Shown: one piece after another, positions 9,454 to 16,310 of the stretch
Position numbering within the stretch: the stretch's first letter is position 1
Layout of the letters: every line of letters begins with the position of its first letter
From: an uncultured Prevotella sp.
GTDB lineage: Bacteria > Bacteroidota > Bacteroidia > Bacteroidales > Bacteroidaceae
Length of the DNA stretch: 35,490 nt
Assembly (NCBI GenBank): GCA_934203355.1
Contig: CAKPZC010000018.1
Span: 1-35,490 of the forward strand
Direction of reading: 5' to 3'
Program-made: the position numbers and the translations under genes
The notes under the pieces: model-generated
The model's database searches: none
Seen by the model: the letters and a program-made list of their open reading frames with translations, nothing else
Told to the model about the DNA's origin: nothing

Positions 9454-9511
9454 AATGTTGAATGTTGAGTGTTGAATGTTGAGTGTTGAATGTTGAGTGT
9501 TGAATTTTGAG
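9454..9511. repeat. Heptad-repeat spacer R2
   Basis: The gap between the stop at 9512 and the start at 9453 is an almost pure run of the 7-base unit GTTGAAT/GTTGAGT alternating about seven times, with no hairpin. This is the cleanest copy of the heptad unit in the window. Confidence 0.9.
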
Positions 9512-10342
9512 TTAGCCGTTGAAGAGGAAGGCCGTCGACTCCTTAGTGTTGGTGAACGGCTCCACGTGAGCAGCCTTGTAGGCATCGCTCCCGTGATAGA
9601 GAGCAAAGACATCTGGGTCGCTGTCGACTAGACGCTCAAGTCTCCGGTATAGCGAGCTGTGGAAAGCAGCCTTGCTGCGCGACGAGTACAAGTCAGTAAT
9701 GTCGCACACCAGCTGGCAGAACAAACAGTAGTCAGCCATGCGCTTGCGGTCAGCGCAGCGATAAGCGTCGAGCACGTCATCCATGAGAGCGTCGCCGAAG
9801 CGCAGACGCAGCTGCTCGTCGGTGTCGACGATAGCAGACTGCACAGCCTGCCAGTCCTGATAAGACAGCGCGGCAGAAGCTTTTGGCGAGAAAAAGAAGA
9901 AATGCTCCGAGTAGAGATAACGGATGAAATTGCGCGCCTCGGCACCCTTGCCCCACTCCGGTGAGCGCAGCAAGTCGACCACCTTGGCACGAGCTCGACA
10001 GAGAGCCGTGCGCAGCGACCCCTCAAGAGCGTCGACACGCTGCTTGGAGGCAGGCGAGACTGTGTCGGTGCTCACGATGCCGAAGCCCGTAGACGTGAGC
10101 ACGAGGTCCAACTGACGTAACACCGACAGGAAGCCAGCAATACACACCAGCTGCTTGAAGTATTGCTTGAGCGGAGTATTGTCGGGCGACTCAACAAGCT
10201 GAGTGCCAACGTCGCCGAGCAACATGCTACAGTAGTTATGTAGCGAGAGTTCGATGGCAGGCACCACCGACTCATAGACCTCATCGTGGGCGCTGATGCC
10301 CACGGGGAGCGAGAGTTCGAAATCCTCCTTAGAAATAAACAT
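9512..10342 (-). CDS. Putative head-completion adaptor (DUF6712-like)
   Basis: This 276-residue protein starts at the ATG at 10342 (MFISKEDFELSLPVGIS). The longer open frame upstream translates repeats. The helical N-terminal half (AIELSLHNYCSMLLGDVGTQL, then QLVCIAGFLSVLRQLDLVL) followed by TGFGIVSTDTVSPASKQRVDAL resembles the DUF6712 proteins of Bacteroidales phages, which sit next to the portal and are thought to be head-completion adaptors. That recognition is from memory and moderate. It lies directly downstream of the portal gene, separated only by spacer R3, which supports a connector role. Confidence 0.5.
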   Translation of the reverse strand: MFISKEDFELSLPVGISAHDEVYESVVPAIELSLHNYCSMLLGDVGTQLVESPDNTPLKQYFKQLVCIAGFLSVLRQLDLVLTSTGFGIVSTDTVSPASKQRVDALEGSLRTALCRARAKVVDLLRSPEWGKGAEARNFIRYLYSEHFFFFSPKASAALSYQDWQAVQSAIVDTDEQLRLRFGDALMDDVLDAYRCADRKRMADYCLFCQLVCDITDLYSSRSKAAFHSSLYRRLERLVDSDPDVFALYHGSDAYKAAHVEPFTNTKESTAFLFNG

Positions 10343-10592
10343 TATGAGTTTTGAATTTTGAGTTTTGAATGTTGAGTGGTTGCGCGATGCGCAATGTTGA
10401 ATGTGGAGTGTTGAATGTTGAGTGTGGAGTGGTTGCGCGATGCGCAATGTTGAATGTTGAATGGTGAATGGTGAATGGTGAGTGGTGAATTCCTAATTAT
10501 TCATTCTTCATCGGCTTTGCCGACAATTCCACATTCCACCTTCCACATTCAACATTCTTAATCGGCGTAGCCGATAATTCAACATTCAACAT
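10343..10592. repeat. Fold-back heptad spacer R3 with four hairpins
   Basis: This 250-base spacer has no gene. On the + strand its left half is GTTGAATG-type heptads and its right half is CATTCAAC-type heptads, so the two halves are complementary and can fold back. Embedded GC hairpins are TGCGC-GAT-GCGCA (twice), CGGC-TTTG-CCG and CGGC-GTAG-CCG. The portal stop codon and its last few codons (SNVEC) fall in the repeat. Confidence 0.9.
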
Positions 10593-12032
10593 TCAACACT
10601 CGACATTACTTGTGACCTTCTTTGCATCCTTGTGCTCATCGAGAGTGGTGAGGACTATCATGGGGACATCGACGGTGGCACGAGTGTGCCACTGGTTGTA
10701 ATGCAGAATGACATGATAAGGCTTGCACATCACGTCGTGGCAAGGCTTCTCGATAGCCTGCTTCAGAGTGAAGAGCTCGCGCTTGTCGGAGCCGCTGTTG
10801 TTCATCTGGCTCTTGCCAGGAGTAGCTCCAACAAGATTGGGATGGATGCCGAAGGCGAAGCAGAGCGCGTTGGAAGCCTCCGACATGTCGTCGCTCCAGT
10901 TGCCACCCTCCTTTTTGCCAGCATCGTTGAGCGGCACGATGCGCACCATGCGGTTCTCCTTGCCATTAGGGTCGACGTAGTAGCCGCTGATCATAGCCTT
11001 GCCAGCATTCTCGATGCCAGTAACGAAGTCGATGATGTTGCGCTTCTCCTGCTCCTTGCGCTCACGTCGCTTAGTCTCGTCGCTGATACCCTCATTGTCG
11101 CAGACATTATCCCAGTAATCATCGTGCACCTCGATCTGCACACGCGGAGCCGACGTGTTCTTGATCATGTATCGCTTGCCGATGCCGATGAGACGATAGA
11201 TGTCAAACCAAGCATCCTTGAAAATAGAGTAATAGTAAGGCACGGGATAGTATTGACAGCCCGGCGTAGCCATGCGGCTGACGATGGCAAACTTGCGGCA
11301 TTGCGTAGGTTTGCGCCTCAATCCAGTCATGGGGTCAGGCTCCTTGCCCAAGCGCACGAGCAAGTCGCCGAGCGGATTCCAGTAGTCGAGTAGCGCGATA
11401 GGTTCAACCTTCGACTCGTCGAAGAAACCAGTGCGAAAGTCTCCGAAGAAGACATGCTCGATATTTCCCGACTTAGTGCTCGGAGCATACTCAAAGCGGC
11501 AATAAGAAGCATCCTTGTTGCGCACGGTGACGACCCGTTCCCCGTCGCGCGAGAGAATGATAACAGTTACCGCGAAGGAGTACATCTTCATGTCGGTGGC
11601 CTGCTCAAGAAACACCTCCTGCAGGGAGTTGCGCAAGCAGAAGTCGAGAATCTCCTTGTCGTGCACGTCGTGCTTAGACTCACGGTCGACAAAGCGCACC
11701 CCTTGTCCGTAGCAGCTCACGATGTTGAACTGTTGGCATTGAGCTGTGACCATATTGCCCATGAGAGCCTTGCGAATGCGATAAGGAAGCTGGTCGTCGT
11801 AGCCCCATTGCACATACTTGTATTGCTTGCCCTTGACAGAGATGTCGCGCACAGACTGCATGCCAGGCATGTCGTCGTCGTCGAACACCGAGGCAGAATC
11901 TGCCCCATACTCGGCATTAACCGAGCAAGTCAGCGCCTTGCTGTCGTAGCCCGACGGCACTATATGATAGCGACGCACCCCATCCTTGTCAGGATGCGGC
12001 GAAGTAGCCTCCAGGGAGTAAGAATTGTTCAT
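10593..12032 (-). CDS. Phage portal protein
   Basis: This 479-residue protein fits the length and order of segments of portal proteins. An N-terminal region with WGYDDQLPYRIRKAL is followed by beta-rich wing segments and then a long helical region (RRERKEQEKRNIIDFVTGIE). The C-terminal portion runs from GNWSDDMSEASNALCFAFGI through HPNLVGATPGKSQMNNSGSD to KRELFTLKQAIEKPCHDVM. The last two pieces match the clip-to-crown region of portals that I know from Bacteroidales prophages. The portal forms the dodecameric vertex ring through which the terminase pumps DNA. Its ATG overlaps the stop of the 80-residue gene by 4 bases (ATGA), so the two are translationally coupled. It lies far from the terminase gene (20263-21891) because of the accessory island between them. 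Confidence 0.8.
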   Translation of the reverse strand: MNNSYSLEATSPHPDKDGVRRYHIVPSGYDSKALTCSVNAEYGADSASVFDDDDMPGMQSVRDISVKGKQYKYVQWGYDDQLPYRIRKALMGNMVTAQCQQFNIVSCYGQGVRFVDRESKHDVHDKEILDFCLRNSLQEVFLEQATDMKMYSFAVTVIILSRDGERVVTVRNKDASYCRFEYAPSTKSGNIEHVFFGDFRTGFFDESKVEPIALLDYWNPLGDLLVRLGKEPDPMTGLRRKPTQCRKFAIVSRMATPGCQYYPVPYYYSIFKDAWFDIYRLIGIGKRYMIKNTSAPRVQIEVHDDYWDNVCDNEGISDETKRRERKEQEKRNIIDFVTGIENAGKAMISGYYVDPNGKENRMVRIVPLNDAGKKEGGNWSDDMSEASNALCFAFGIHPNLVGATPGKSQMNNSGSDKRELFTLKQAIEKPCHDVMCKPYHVILHYNQWHTRATVDVPMIVLTTLDEHKDAKKVTSNVEC

Positions 12033-12271
12033 AGATAAACCTGTTGATTGTTGATGCGAAAGATAAAGACCTGCGGCACCGTGCGAATCTGGCGGTTGGC
12101 AGTGCTCCTCAGTCTCACGTAGCCACCTCGCCAGTTAACATGATGCACGAGCCATCCCTTGTAGTGGATAACATCGCCAGTGCCACCCTCCCATGCGTAG
12201 ATATCGACGAGAGAGCGATGCTGATAGGCAGCATCGAGAAGGCGGAGCATATCGGAGAAATGAAGAGCCAT
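12029..12271 (-). CDS. Small phage protein coupled to portal
   Basis: This 80-residue basic protein starts MALHFSDMLRLLDAAYQHRS. After an N-terminal helix it is mostly predicted beta-strand (DVIHYKGWLVHHVNWRGGYV, then QIRTVPQVFIFRINNQQVYL). I do not recognise the family. Its stop overlaps the portal start by 4 bases, which indicates coupled translation and a related job in the virion or its assembly. The ATG follows ACTCAAA directly at the edge of spacer R4. Confidence 0.6.
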   Translation of the reverse strand: MALHFSDMLRLLDAAYQHRSLVDIYAWEGGTGDVIHYKGWLVHHVNWRGGYVRLRSTANRQIRTVPQVFIFRINNQQVYL

Positions 12272-12473
12272 TTTGAGTTTTGAGTTTTGAATTTTGAGTT
12301 TTGAATTGTCGCCGTTGGCGATTTTGAGTTTTGAATTTTGAATTTTGAGTTTTGAATTGTCGCCGTTGGCGATTTTGAATTTTGAGTTTTGAGTTGAGAA
12401 TTCTTAATTCAACATTGAATAATTCCTAATCGGCGTAGCCGATAATTCAAAACTCAAAATTCAACATTCAGCA
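12272..12473. repeat. Fold-back heptad spacer R4 with three hairpins
   Basis: This 202-base spacer is composed of TTTTGAG/TTTTGAA heptads on the left and their complement (ATTCAAAACTCAAAATTC type) on the right. It has two identical CGCC-GTTG-GGCG-type hairpins in the left half and one CGGC-GTAG-CCG hairpin in the right half. The two halves can pair into a long stem bracketing the intergenic RNA. Confidence 0.9.
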
Positions 12474-13517
12474 TTACTCAAAAGTGTTGTCGAAAGTGTT
12501 GTCGAAGATACGGCCAGGGCGTAGGACGTCGACCACGTTGTGGTTGCGCTGCGCATACTGGTAGGTAAAGGTGAAGCGTGGCAGCTCATCAGCCTCGTTG
12601 GAATATTCCGACTTCGAGTCCGTGATAATCACCTCCTTGCCCACATTAGCCACACCCCCATTGAAGTTGACCACATGCACCGACTCCGAGCGGAACAGCT
12701 CGTCGGCCCAGTTGGCCATAGCAAACGAGAGGATGCCCGTGTCAGCCTTGAAAGAGCGAGTCTCCTGAATATTGTAGTTGCGGCAAAACTTGCCGATATA
12801 TCCACTATCGCGCTTGTACGACGGTGCCACCGTGTGTGTGCCGGTACAGTAGAGTAGTTCCTCGACTCCGAAACTGTTGTCAAAAACCAGGACGGGAGCG
12901 CAGTCGGGATCGTCTAAATCGATAGCGAACCGGAACTGTCGCTTACCCGCCTGGACAAACAAACACGATAAACTACAACTACTACTGGCAAATTGTTTGG
13001 GCGACACATCAAGTGTCGTATATATGGAGTTGCCTGCTACAGGCTTCAGGTTGAAGACACGCTTAGTGCCGTCGCAATACTCAGCCGTAGCCGTTGCGCT
13101 CTCCGTGCCAATATAATGGAGATATTCCAGACGGTTGAGAGCAGTAGTCTTGCTCTCAAGCAGCGTGAGAAATCGCGTAGACGCAAACGACGCGGCAGTA
13201 GTGCCGATGTCGGCAGAGCAATAGATGATGTCGGCAGAGAGCGACTTGGAGCTGATGGCAGCCTCGCTCCCCTCGGCCTGCTCCACCACCTTGATGACGA
13301 GCGACACCTTGAGAGAGCGTCGCGCATAAGGAGAGACAAGTCGGTCGAGTTCGGCTATGCACACCTTACCCCCTGTGGGGTAAAGATGCTCGGAGAAGAT
13401 AGTGCTGCCATCGACCGCCATGGTGACAGCAGCACGGTATCCACCGATAGAGAACTCCACATCGGGGATGCCCGACGAGAAGTAAGTGCCAGATATTGAC
13501 TGAAGAAATGTAATCAT
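12474..13517 (-). CDS. Virion structural protein, unknown
   Basis: This 347-residue protein starts at the ATG at 13517 (MITFLQSISGTYFSSGIPDV). The longer open frame upstream runs through two terminator hairpins and is not real. It is beta-rich throughout (VEFSIGGYRAAVTMAVDGST near the start), as expected of a tail, neck or baseplate protein. I cannot name the family. It begins the resumed late operon: promoter box TACTTTTG lies at 13542-13549, and the portal follows. The C-terminus ends in a perfect duplication, FDNT-FDNT-FE, encoded by two 12-base near-copies beside the heptad spacer, suggesting slippage there. Confidence 0.55.
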   Translation of the reverse strand: MITFLQSISGTYFSSGIPDVEFSIGGYRAAVTMAVDGSTIFSEHLYPTGGKVCIAELDRLVSPYARRSLKVSLVIKVVEQAEGSEAAISSKSLSADIIYCSADIGTTAASFASTRFLTLLESKTTALNRLEYLHYIGTESATATAEYCDGTKRVFNLKPVAGNSIYTTLDVSPKQFASSSCSLSCLFVQAGKRQFRFAIDLDDPDCAPVLVFDNSFGVEELLYCTGTHTVAPSYKRDSGYIGKFCRNYNIQETRSFKADTGILSFAMANWADELFRSESVHVVNFNGGVANVGKEVIITDSKSEYSNEADELPRFTFTYQYAQRNHNVVDVLRPGRIFDNTFDNTFE

Positions 13518-13541
13518 TGCTAAAGCTGAAATAATATGCAG

Positions 13542-13549
13542 CAAAAGTA
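13542..13549 (-). promoter_or_regulatory. Bacteroidetes -7 box (TACTTTTG) for the portal operon
   Basis: The box matches TAnnTTTG and lies 25 bases upstream of the ATG at 13517, just after two terminator hairpins. It would restart late transcription after the accessory island. Confidence 0.55.
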
Positions 13550-13578
13550 ATGAGAGAAGAGTGAAAATAAGAATACAA

Positions 13579-13639
13579 AACCCTGATACTCCAAGAGTAC
13601 CAGGGTTAGAAAGAAAAGCGGCACCCCGAAGGATGCCAC
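13579..13639 (-). terminator. Tandem hairpin terminators
   Basis: Two hairpins follow the gene ending at 13651. The first (13618-13639) is GTGGCATCC/GGTGCCGC followed by TTTTC. The second (13579-13607) has 13-base arms (AACCCTGGTACTC/GAGTATCAGGGTT, one G-U pair) followed by TTTTG. They separate the membrane-protein operon from the portal operon. Confidence 0.75.
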
Positions 13640-13650
13640 TGTGGTTGGTA

Positions 13651-13959
13651 TTATTCGATGAATCGCATGTCGCGCCATATTTCACACCGTAGAGTGCCAT
13701 CGGCAACAGTCTTGAGTCGATAGCCATGGTAGCGTAGATAGACAACAATGACTTGCATGTTGACCTGATGAATAGGCAGAAGCTCCTCATATATGTCGTC
13801 GGTGGTCTTATACTCCGGGGTGAAAGCATCGCCAGTAAGCTTGGCTATGGCAGGTTCAGGCGAACGGCTTGCAAAGTAAGCGTCGAGCACTTCAAATTCA
13901 AAGCCTTCGAGAGGATTGGGCTGCTGTGCCTAATTTTCCTGGTTTTCTTCTTCCATCAT
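13651..13959 (-). pseudogene. Small phage gene interrupted by in-frame TAG
   Basis: The reading frame begins at an ATG at 13959 that overlaps the stop of the preceding gene (TTATGATGG), a typical coupled start. It reads MMEEENQEN and then meets TAG at 13930-13932, codon 10. The same frame then continues for 92 sense codons to a TAA at 13651 (AQQPNPLEGFEFEVLDAYFA near the start, WRDMRFIE at the end). A single C-to-T change from CAG (Gln) would explain the TAG. A GTG at 13890 could start a 79-residue product. Function is unknown. The alternatives are a nonsense mutation, a sequencing error, readthrough, or use of the GTG start. Confidence 0.6.
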
Positions 13960-14162
13960 AATGTATCAAATATGTTTTCAAGTTGTTTACTAAGTTCATT
14001 AAGATTGCGCATCAAGTCAAGCACATCCCTCATTTCTGCGGGGTTGTCCATCTCGGCAGTCTCAGCCAGCAGGTGGCTTATAGTGTCGTGGATAAGCTGA
14101 ATCTTGACTTCGAGGTTGTCCTTGTCGGTAAGTACTCCTATAGGGTTAGTGTTGTCGCTCAT
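13956..14162 (-). CDS. Small helical phage protein
   Basis: This is a 68-residue acidic, all-helical protein (MSDNTNPIGVLTDKDNLEVK, then a heptad-patterned helix through LMRNLNELSKQLENIFDTL). The family is not recognised. Both ends overlap neighbouring genes by 4 bases (ATGA), placing it in the middle of a tightly coupled three-gene operon with the membrane protein upstream and the TAG-broken gene downstream. It might be a partner of the membrane protein; this is inferred from coupling only. Confidence 0.6.
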   Translation of the reverse strand: MSDNTNPIGVLTDKDNLEVKIQLIHDTISHLLAETAEMDNPAEMRDVLDLMRNLNELSKQLENIFDTL

Positions 14163-14482
14163 TGCTCACCTCCTTCCTCTGCTAAACGTTCCTCACTCTT
14201 AAGCCAGTTGTCCTTGTCCTCTTGGTTAAGTCGATAGACGTTGTAACCCGCGAGGGCTACACAAATGGCAGCAGCCAATAAGGAGTGTGTTGCTGCAGCT
14301 GCTCCGAGCACCATGGCGACGAAAGCCAGGTGTACTCTGAGCACCTCGCGTCGGGTGACGCAGAAACCGCTCATGTGGGTAAATAACTCGCTCTTAGCGT
14401 TGAGCCATGCCTTAATGTCGGCGATGCTAATGGTCAACGGACGCAAATGAGCTGTGCGCTGAATTGATGCAGTTGTTTGCAT
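14159..14482 (-). CDS. Small membrane protein, holin-like candidate
   Basis: This 107-residue protein starts at the ATG at 14482 (MQTTASIQRTAHLRPLTIS). The longer frame upstream translates the structured leader. A cytoplasmic-looking N-terminal half is followed by a long hydrophobic region (about residues 53-89: HLAFVAMVLGAAAATHSLL, then AAAICVALAGYNVYRL) that fits two membrane segments with a short turn, and then a charged tail (EDKDNWLKSEERLAEEGGEQ). Small size, two segments and a charged end fit a holin or other phage inner-membrane protein, but no lysis enzyme is beside it. The start codon lies 3 bases after the repeat GCTAGAACTAAAGTG of the leader, so translation may be controlled by leader folding. 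Confidence 0.6.
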   Translation of the reverse strand: MQTTASIQRTAHLRPLTISIADIKAWLNAKSELFTHMSGFCVTRREVLRVHLAFVAMVLGAAAATHSLLAAAICVALAGYNVYRLNQEDKDNWLKSEERLAEEGGEQ

Positions 14483-14832
14483 ATACACTTTAGTTCTAGC
14501 CTTATGCCCGATTCCGTCGGGTACGGTTGACGATAAGGTACGAAAAAAGCGGCTCGCACTTCCTCGTCTGCTAGAACTAAAGTGCTTCTCCACCACAAAG
14601 GGCAATAAAAACACGTGGAAGGCGAACCGCCGTATTCTGTCTTGGCATATCCACACAAGTGTGGAATGCTCCACATGAACAAAGGGCGATTCCCTCGGCT
14701 CAATGCGGAAAGGTACGGGCAAAAAAATAAGCCCACAACCTTAATAAATATTTTGGTCGGGCTTGAACATATATCCTCGCCCTTTGTTCATGTGGAATGC
14801 TCCACACTTTAATTCTAGCGATGGCAAAGGTA
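14483..14832 (-). promoter_or_regulatory. Long structured leader with competing stems
   Basis: This region has no gene. A -7 box TACCTTTG (14825-14832) would start a transcript of about 340 bases before the ATG at 14482. GCTAGAAYTAAAGTG occurs twice on the minus strand (14805-14819 and 14486-14500), and its complement CACTTTAGTTCTAGC lies between them (14570-14584). The middle copy can pair perfectly over 15 bases with the copy beside the start codon, or over 14 of 15 with the copy near the promoter. A nested 20-base perfect inverted repeat lies at 14670-14689 and 14777-14796, each arm ending in a small GTGGA-TCCAC hairpin. An RNA switch or a DNA-level inverted repeat are both possible. Confidence 0.6.
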
Positions 14833-15007
14833 TGGAATAAGTTTGAAACGTGCAAGTATTTTGCGGAAAATTTTCAAAAAAAGTTTTGTCAAGGAATGAA
14901 AAGGAATGAAAAGGAATGATTCAAGGAATTTTCAAGGAATAAAAAAGCCCTCGATGCATCACGCACCGAGGACTCAACGAGTTCTTTATATAAATGATTG
15001 CTGCGAA
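14833..15007. other. Promoter-upstream repeats and hicB terminator
   Basis: There is no gene here. The AT-rich part (14833-14945) carries short direct repeats of AAGGAATG (three in tandem, then TTCAAGGAAT and TTCAAGGAAT). At 14949-14971 (CCTCGATGC/GCACCGAGG plus a T-run on the minus strand) there is a terminator for the hicAB transcript. Confidence 0.65.
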
Positions 15008-15409
15008 TTAGAAACTTGCAGCGGTCAATTCTTTAGTAATGTTGCCGATACACTCAGCAAGTCGGTTGTAAGTTTTCTCACCAGCATTCTTCAACCCACT
15101 CGTATATTGTCTCATAAGCGATGGATTGATGCCGGCACGCTTGGCGATGTCGGTAACATTGAGAAAGGAGAAGTAGTTGAAGAACGAAACGAGGTCGAAA
15201 GTGTATGTGAACTCCACGTCTTCAAACACCTCACCGTTCTCTTCGGCATCAGCTTTAGCCTCTTTGTAACACTCAAGCAAATCTCTCTTTGCGTCAGCCA
15301 CAGTCTCACCGCAGCCCGAAAGCATAGTGTTGCCGTTTATCTCCTCGGCTGTGCGACACCAGAAATAGCCGTCGCTTGCCTTCTCCACAACAATAGTTAT
15401 TACTCTCAT
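15008..15409 (-). CDS. hicB: HicB antitoxin with HTH domain
   Basis: This 133-residue protein has two parts. Residues 1-55 show the HicB fold signature (VEKASDGYFWCRTAE, then LSGCGETVADAKRDLLECYK), a degenerate RNase-H-like domain that binds HicA. The C-terminal part (about 85-125) is a helix-turn-helix (NVTDIAKRAGINPSLMRQYT) of the type used for autorepression. HicB neutralises HicA and represses the operon. Here hicA comes first and hicB second, separated by a hairpin (15485-15508). A 17-base perfect inverted repeat next to the hicA promoter is the likely operator. The terminator at 14949-14971 closes the unit. The identity is firm because a hicA gene lies directly upstream. Confidence 0.9.
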   Translation of the reverse strand: MRVITIVVEKASDGYFWCRTAEEINGNTMLSGCGETVADAKRDLLECYKEAKADAEENGEVFEDVEFTYTFDLVSFFNYFSFLNVTDIAKRAGINPSLMRQYTSGLKNAGEKTYNRLAECIGNITKELTAASF

Positions 15410-15484
15410 ATCTTATATTTTGTTAGATTCGATGAAAAACGAGCCCCAAAACACTCAGACCATTATAAGAAAAGGAGAAGAAAA

Positions 15485-15508
15485 GGGGCCGGCCGTAATA
15501 CCGACCCC
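15485..15508 (-). terminator. Intercistronic hairpin between hicA and hicB
   Basis: GGGGTCGG-TATTAC-GGCCGGCCCC followed by TTTTC begins 5 bases after the hicA stop. It is terminator-like and could attenuate or stabilise part of the transcript and so set the toxin to antitoxin ratio. Confidence 0.6.
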
Positions 15509-15513
15509 TAATT

Positions 15514-15693
15514 TCAAGCCGACAAGTTTTTGAGAATACTGTTAGCAGTTCCCTTAGGAACTTCTCCCGGATGTCTCGGAACCCAGTCTGTTTTACCAGT
15601 CATTGGATTTTTCCACTTGTCGTGACCACTCCCAGATTTGACGAAGAAGCATCCAGCTTCTTTCAGTCTTCTTTCTAATTCTGATCTTTTCAT
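15514..15693 (-). CDS. hicA: HicA mRNA interferase toxin
   Basis: This 59-residue basic protein (MKRSELERRLKEAGCFFVKS at the start) matches HicA throughout. It has the N-terminal helix, then GSGHDKWKNP with the catalytic histidine at residue 24, then DWVPRHPGEVPKGTANSILK, which corresponds to the family's (I/V)PRH..E(I/V).KGT...ILK block. HicA is a double-stranded-RNA-binding-fold ribonuclease that cleaves mRNA when not bound by HicB. Its length is normal for the family and it appears intact. The promoter box TACCTTTG lies at 15728-15735, 35 bases before the ATG, with a 17-base inverted repeat over it. In a prophage it probably serves maintenance or exclusion of other phages. Confidence 0.92.
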   Translation of the reverse strand: MKRSELERRLKEAGCFFVKSGSGHDKWKNPMTGKTDWVPRHPGEVPKGTANSILKNLSA

Positions 15694-15727
15694 TGTTTTA
15701 AAGAACTCGTTTGTCTTATTGACAATG

Positions 15728-15782
15728 CAAAGGTAACAAAAAAGTTATAAATTACAAAATATTTATATAACTTTTTTGTTAC
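15728..15782 (-). promoter_or_regulatory. hicAB promoter and inverted-repeat operator
   Basis: The -7 box TACCTTTG (15728-15735) abuts a perfect 17-base inverted repeat: GTAACAAAAAAGTTATA at 15733-15749 and its complement at 15766-15782, 16 bases apart. Its position over the core promoter fits an autorepression site for HicB. Confidence 0.75.
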
Positions 15783-15794
15783 TATAATAAAAAA

Positions 15795-15818
15795 GCCCCG
15801 AAGCCGAAGCCCCGAGGC
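15795..15818 (-). terminator. Terminator of cassette 3
   Basis: On the minus strand GCCTCGGGGC-TTCG-GCTTCGGGGC is followed by TTTTTTATT. It ends the cassette that includes the gene at 15844 and sits just upstream of the hicA promoter. Confidence 0.85.
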
Positions 15819-15843
15819 AGGTGTCTGTGATAAAAAACTATCG

Positions 15844-16242
15844 CTATAAAGCAATGCTCATGGAGCTTAGCTTGTTCGACATATCATTGAGTGCGAAGCG
15901 CAGGGTCTTCAGTTCCTCATCAGAAAACTTCGACGGCTTGCCGTTCACCACATTGCCGTTAAGCTTATGGGCAAGCCATGAGCGCGACTTCTTGAAATAA
16001 GTCTTGGCTATGTAAGCCATCGACACCATGTCGGTAATCTCGCCAAGACGCTCAGCCATGCGCATCTCCTGCACATCCTCGGCAGTCGTCTTAATAAGAC
16101 CCTCTAAAGCTTCAGTGAAAGCCTGCTCATTCTCACTCCTTAAAGCGTTCATCTCAGCTGCAACAGCTGCACGCTCTTCGTCGGTCGTTGCCAAGCGATT
16201 GCGCTCAGCAAGAGCCTTAATCTTATCCTTATAATCTGTCAT
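15844..16242 (-). CDS. DUF5053-like protein, cassette 3
   Basis: This 132-residue protein starts at the ATG at 16242 (MTDYKDKIKALAERNRLATT). The N-terminal half (1-75) is a charged helical coiled-coil-like extension that the two paralogues lack or have only in short form. The C-terminal half carries the shared core YIAKTYFKKSRSWLAHKLNG, then NGKPSKFSDEELKTLRFAL. This resembles the Bacteroidales family DUF5053 as I recall it, function unknown. The core looks like a small helical DNA-binding or adaptor domain (a KSxSWL helix, then a GKPxxFSxxE turn), but I see no catalytic residues. It is the second gene of a two-gene unit with a hairpin (16277-16305) between the genes. By analogy with neighbouring hicAB it may be one half of an autoregulated pair. 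That function is inferred. Confidence 0.7.
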   Translation of the reverse strand: MTDYKDKIKALAERNRLATTDEERAAVAAEMNALRSENEQAFTEALEGLIKTTAEDVQEMRMAERLGEITDMVSMAYIAKTYFKKSRSWLAHKLNGNVVNGKPSKFSDEELKTLRFALNDMSNKLSSMSIAL

Positions 16243-16276
16243 AATAATATATCTTGTTAGAATTGTTTTTAGAAAA

Positions 16277-16305
16277 ACTCCCCCTCCCATGGAAGGGAGA
16301 GGAGT
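16277..16305 (-). terminator. Intercistronic hairpin, cassette 3
   Basis: Arms of the ACTCCTCTCCC / GGGAGGGGGAGT type with a short loop, followed by TTTTTC on the minus strand, lie between the two genes of the cassette. It is terminator-like, so downstream expression probably depends on readthrough. Confidence 0.7.
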
Positions 16306-16310
16306 CTTTT

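Noticed and set aside
8607..12473. Heptad-repeat spacers considered as CRISPR arrays
   Set aside because: The units are 7 bases, contiguous, without unique spacers, and there are no cas genes.
14434..14736. 100-residue and 187-residue frames over the leader of the membrane-protein operon
   Set aside because: They translate the nested inverted repeats; the protein-like part begins only at the ATG at 14482.
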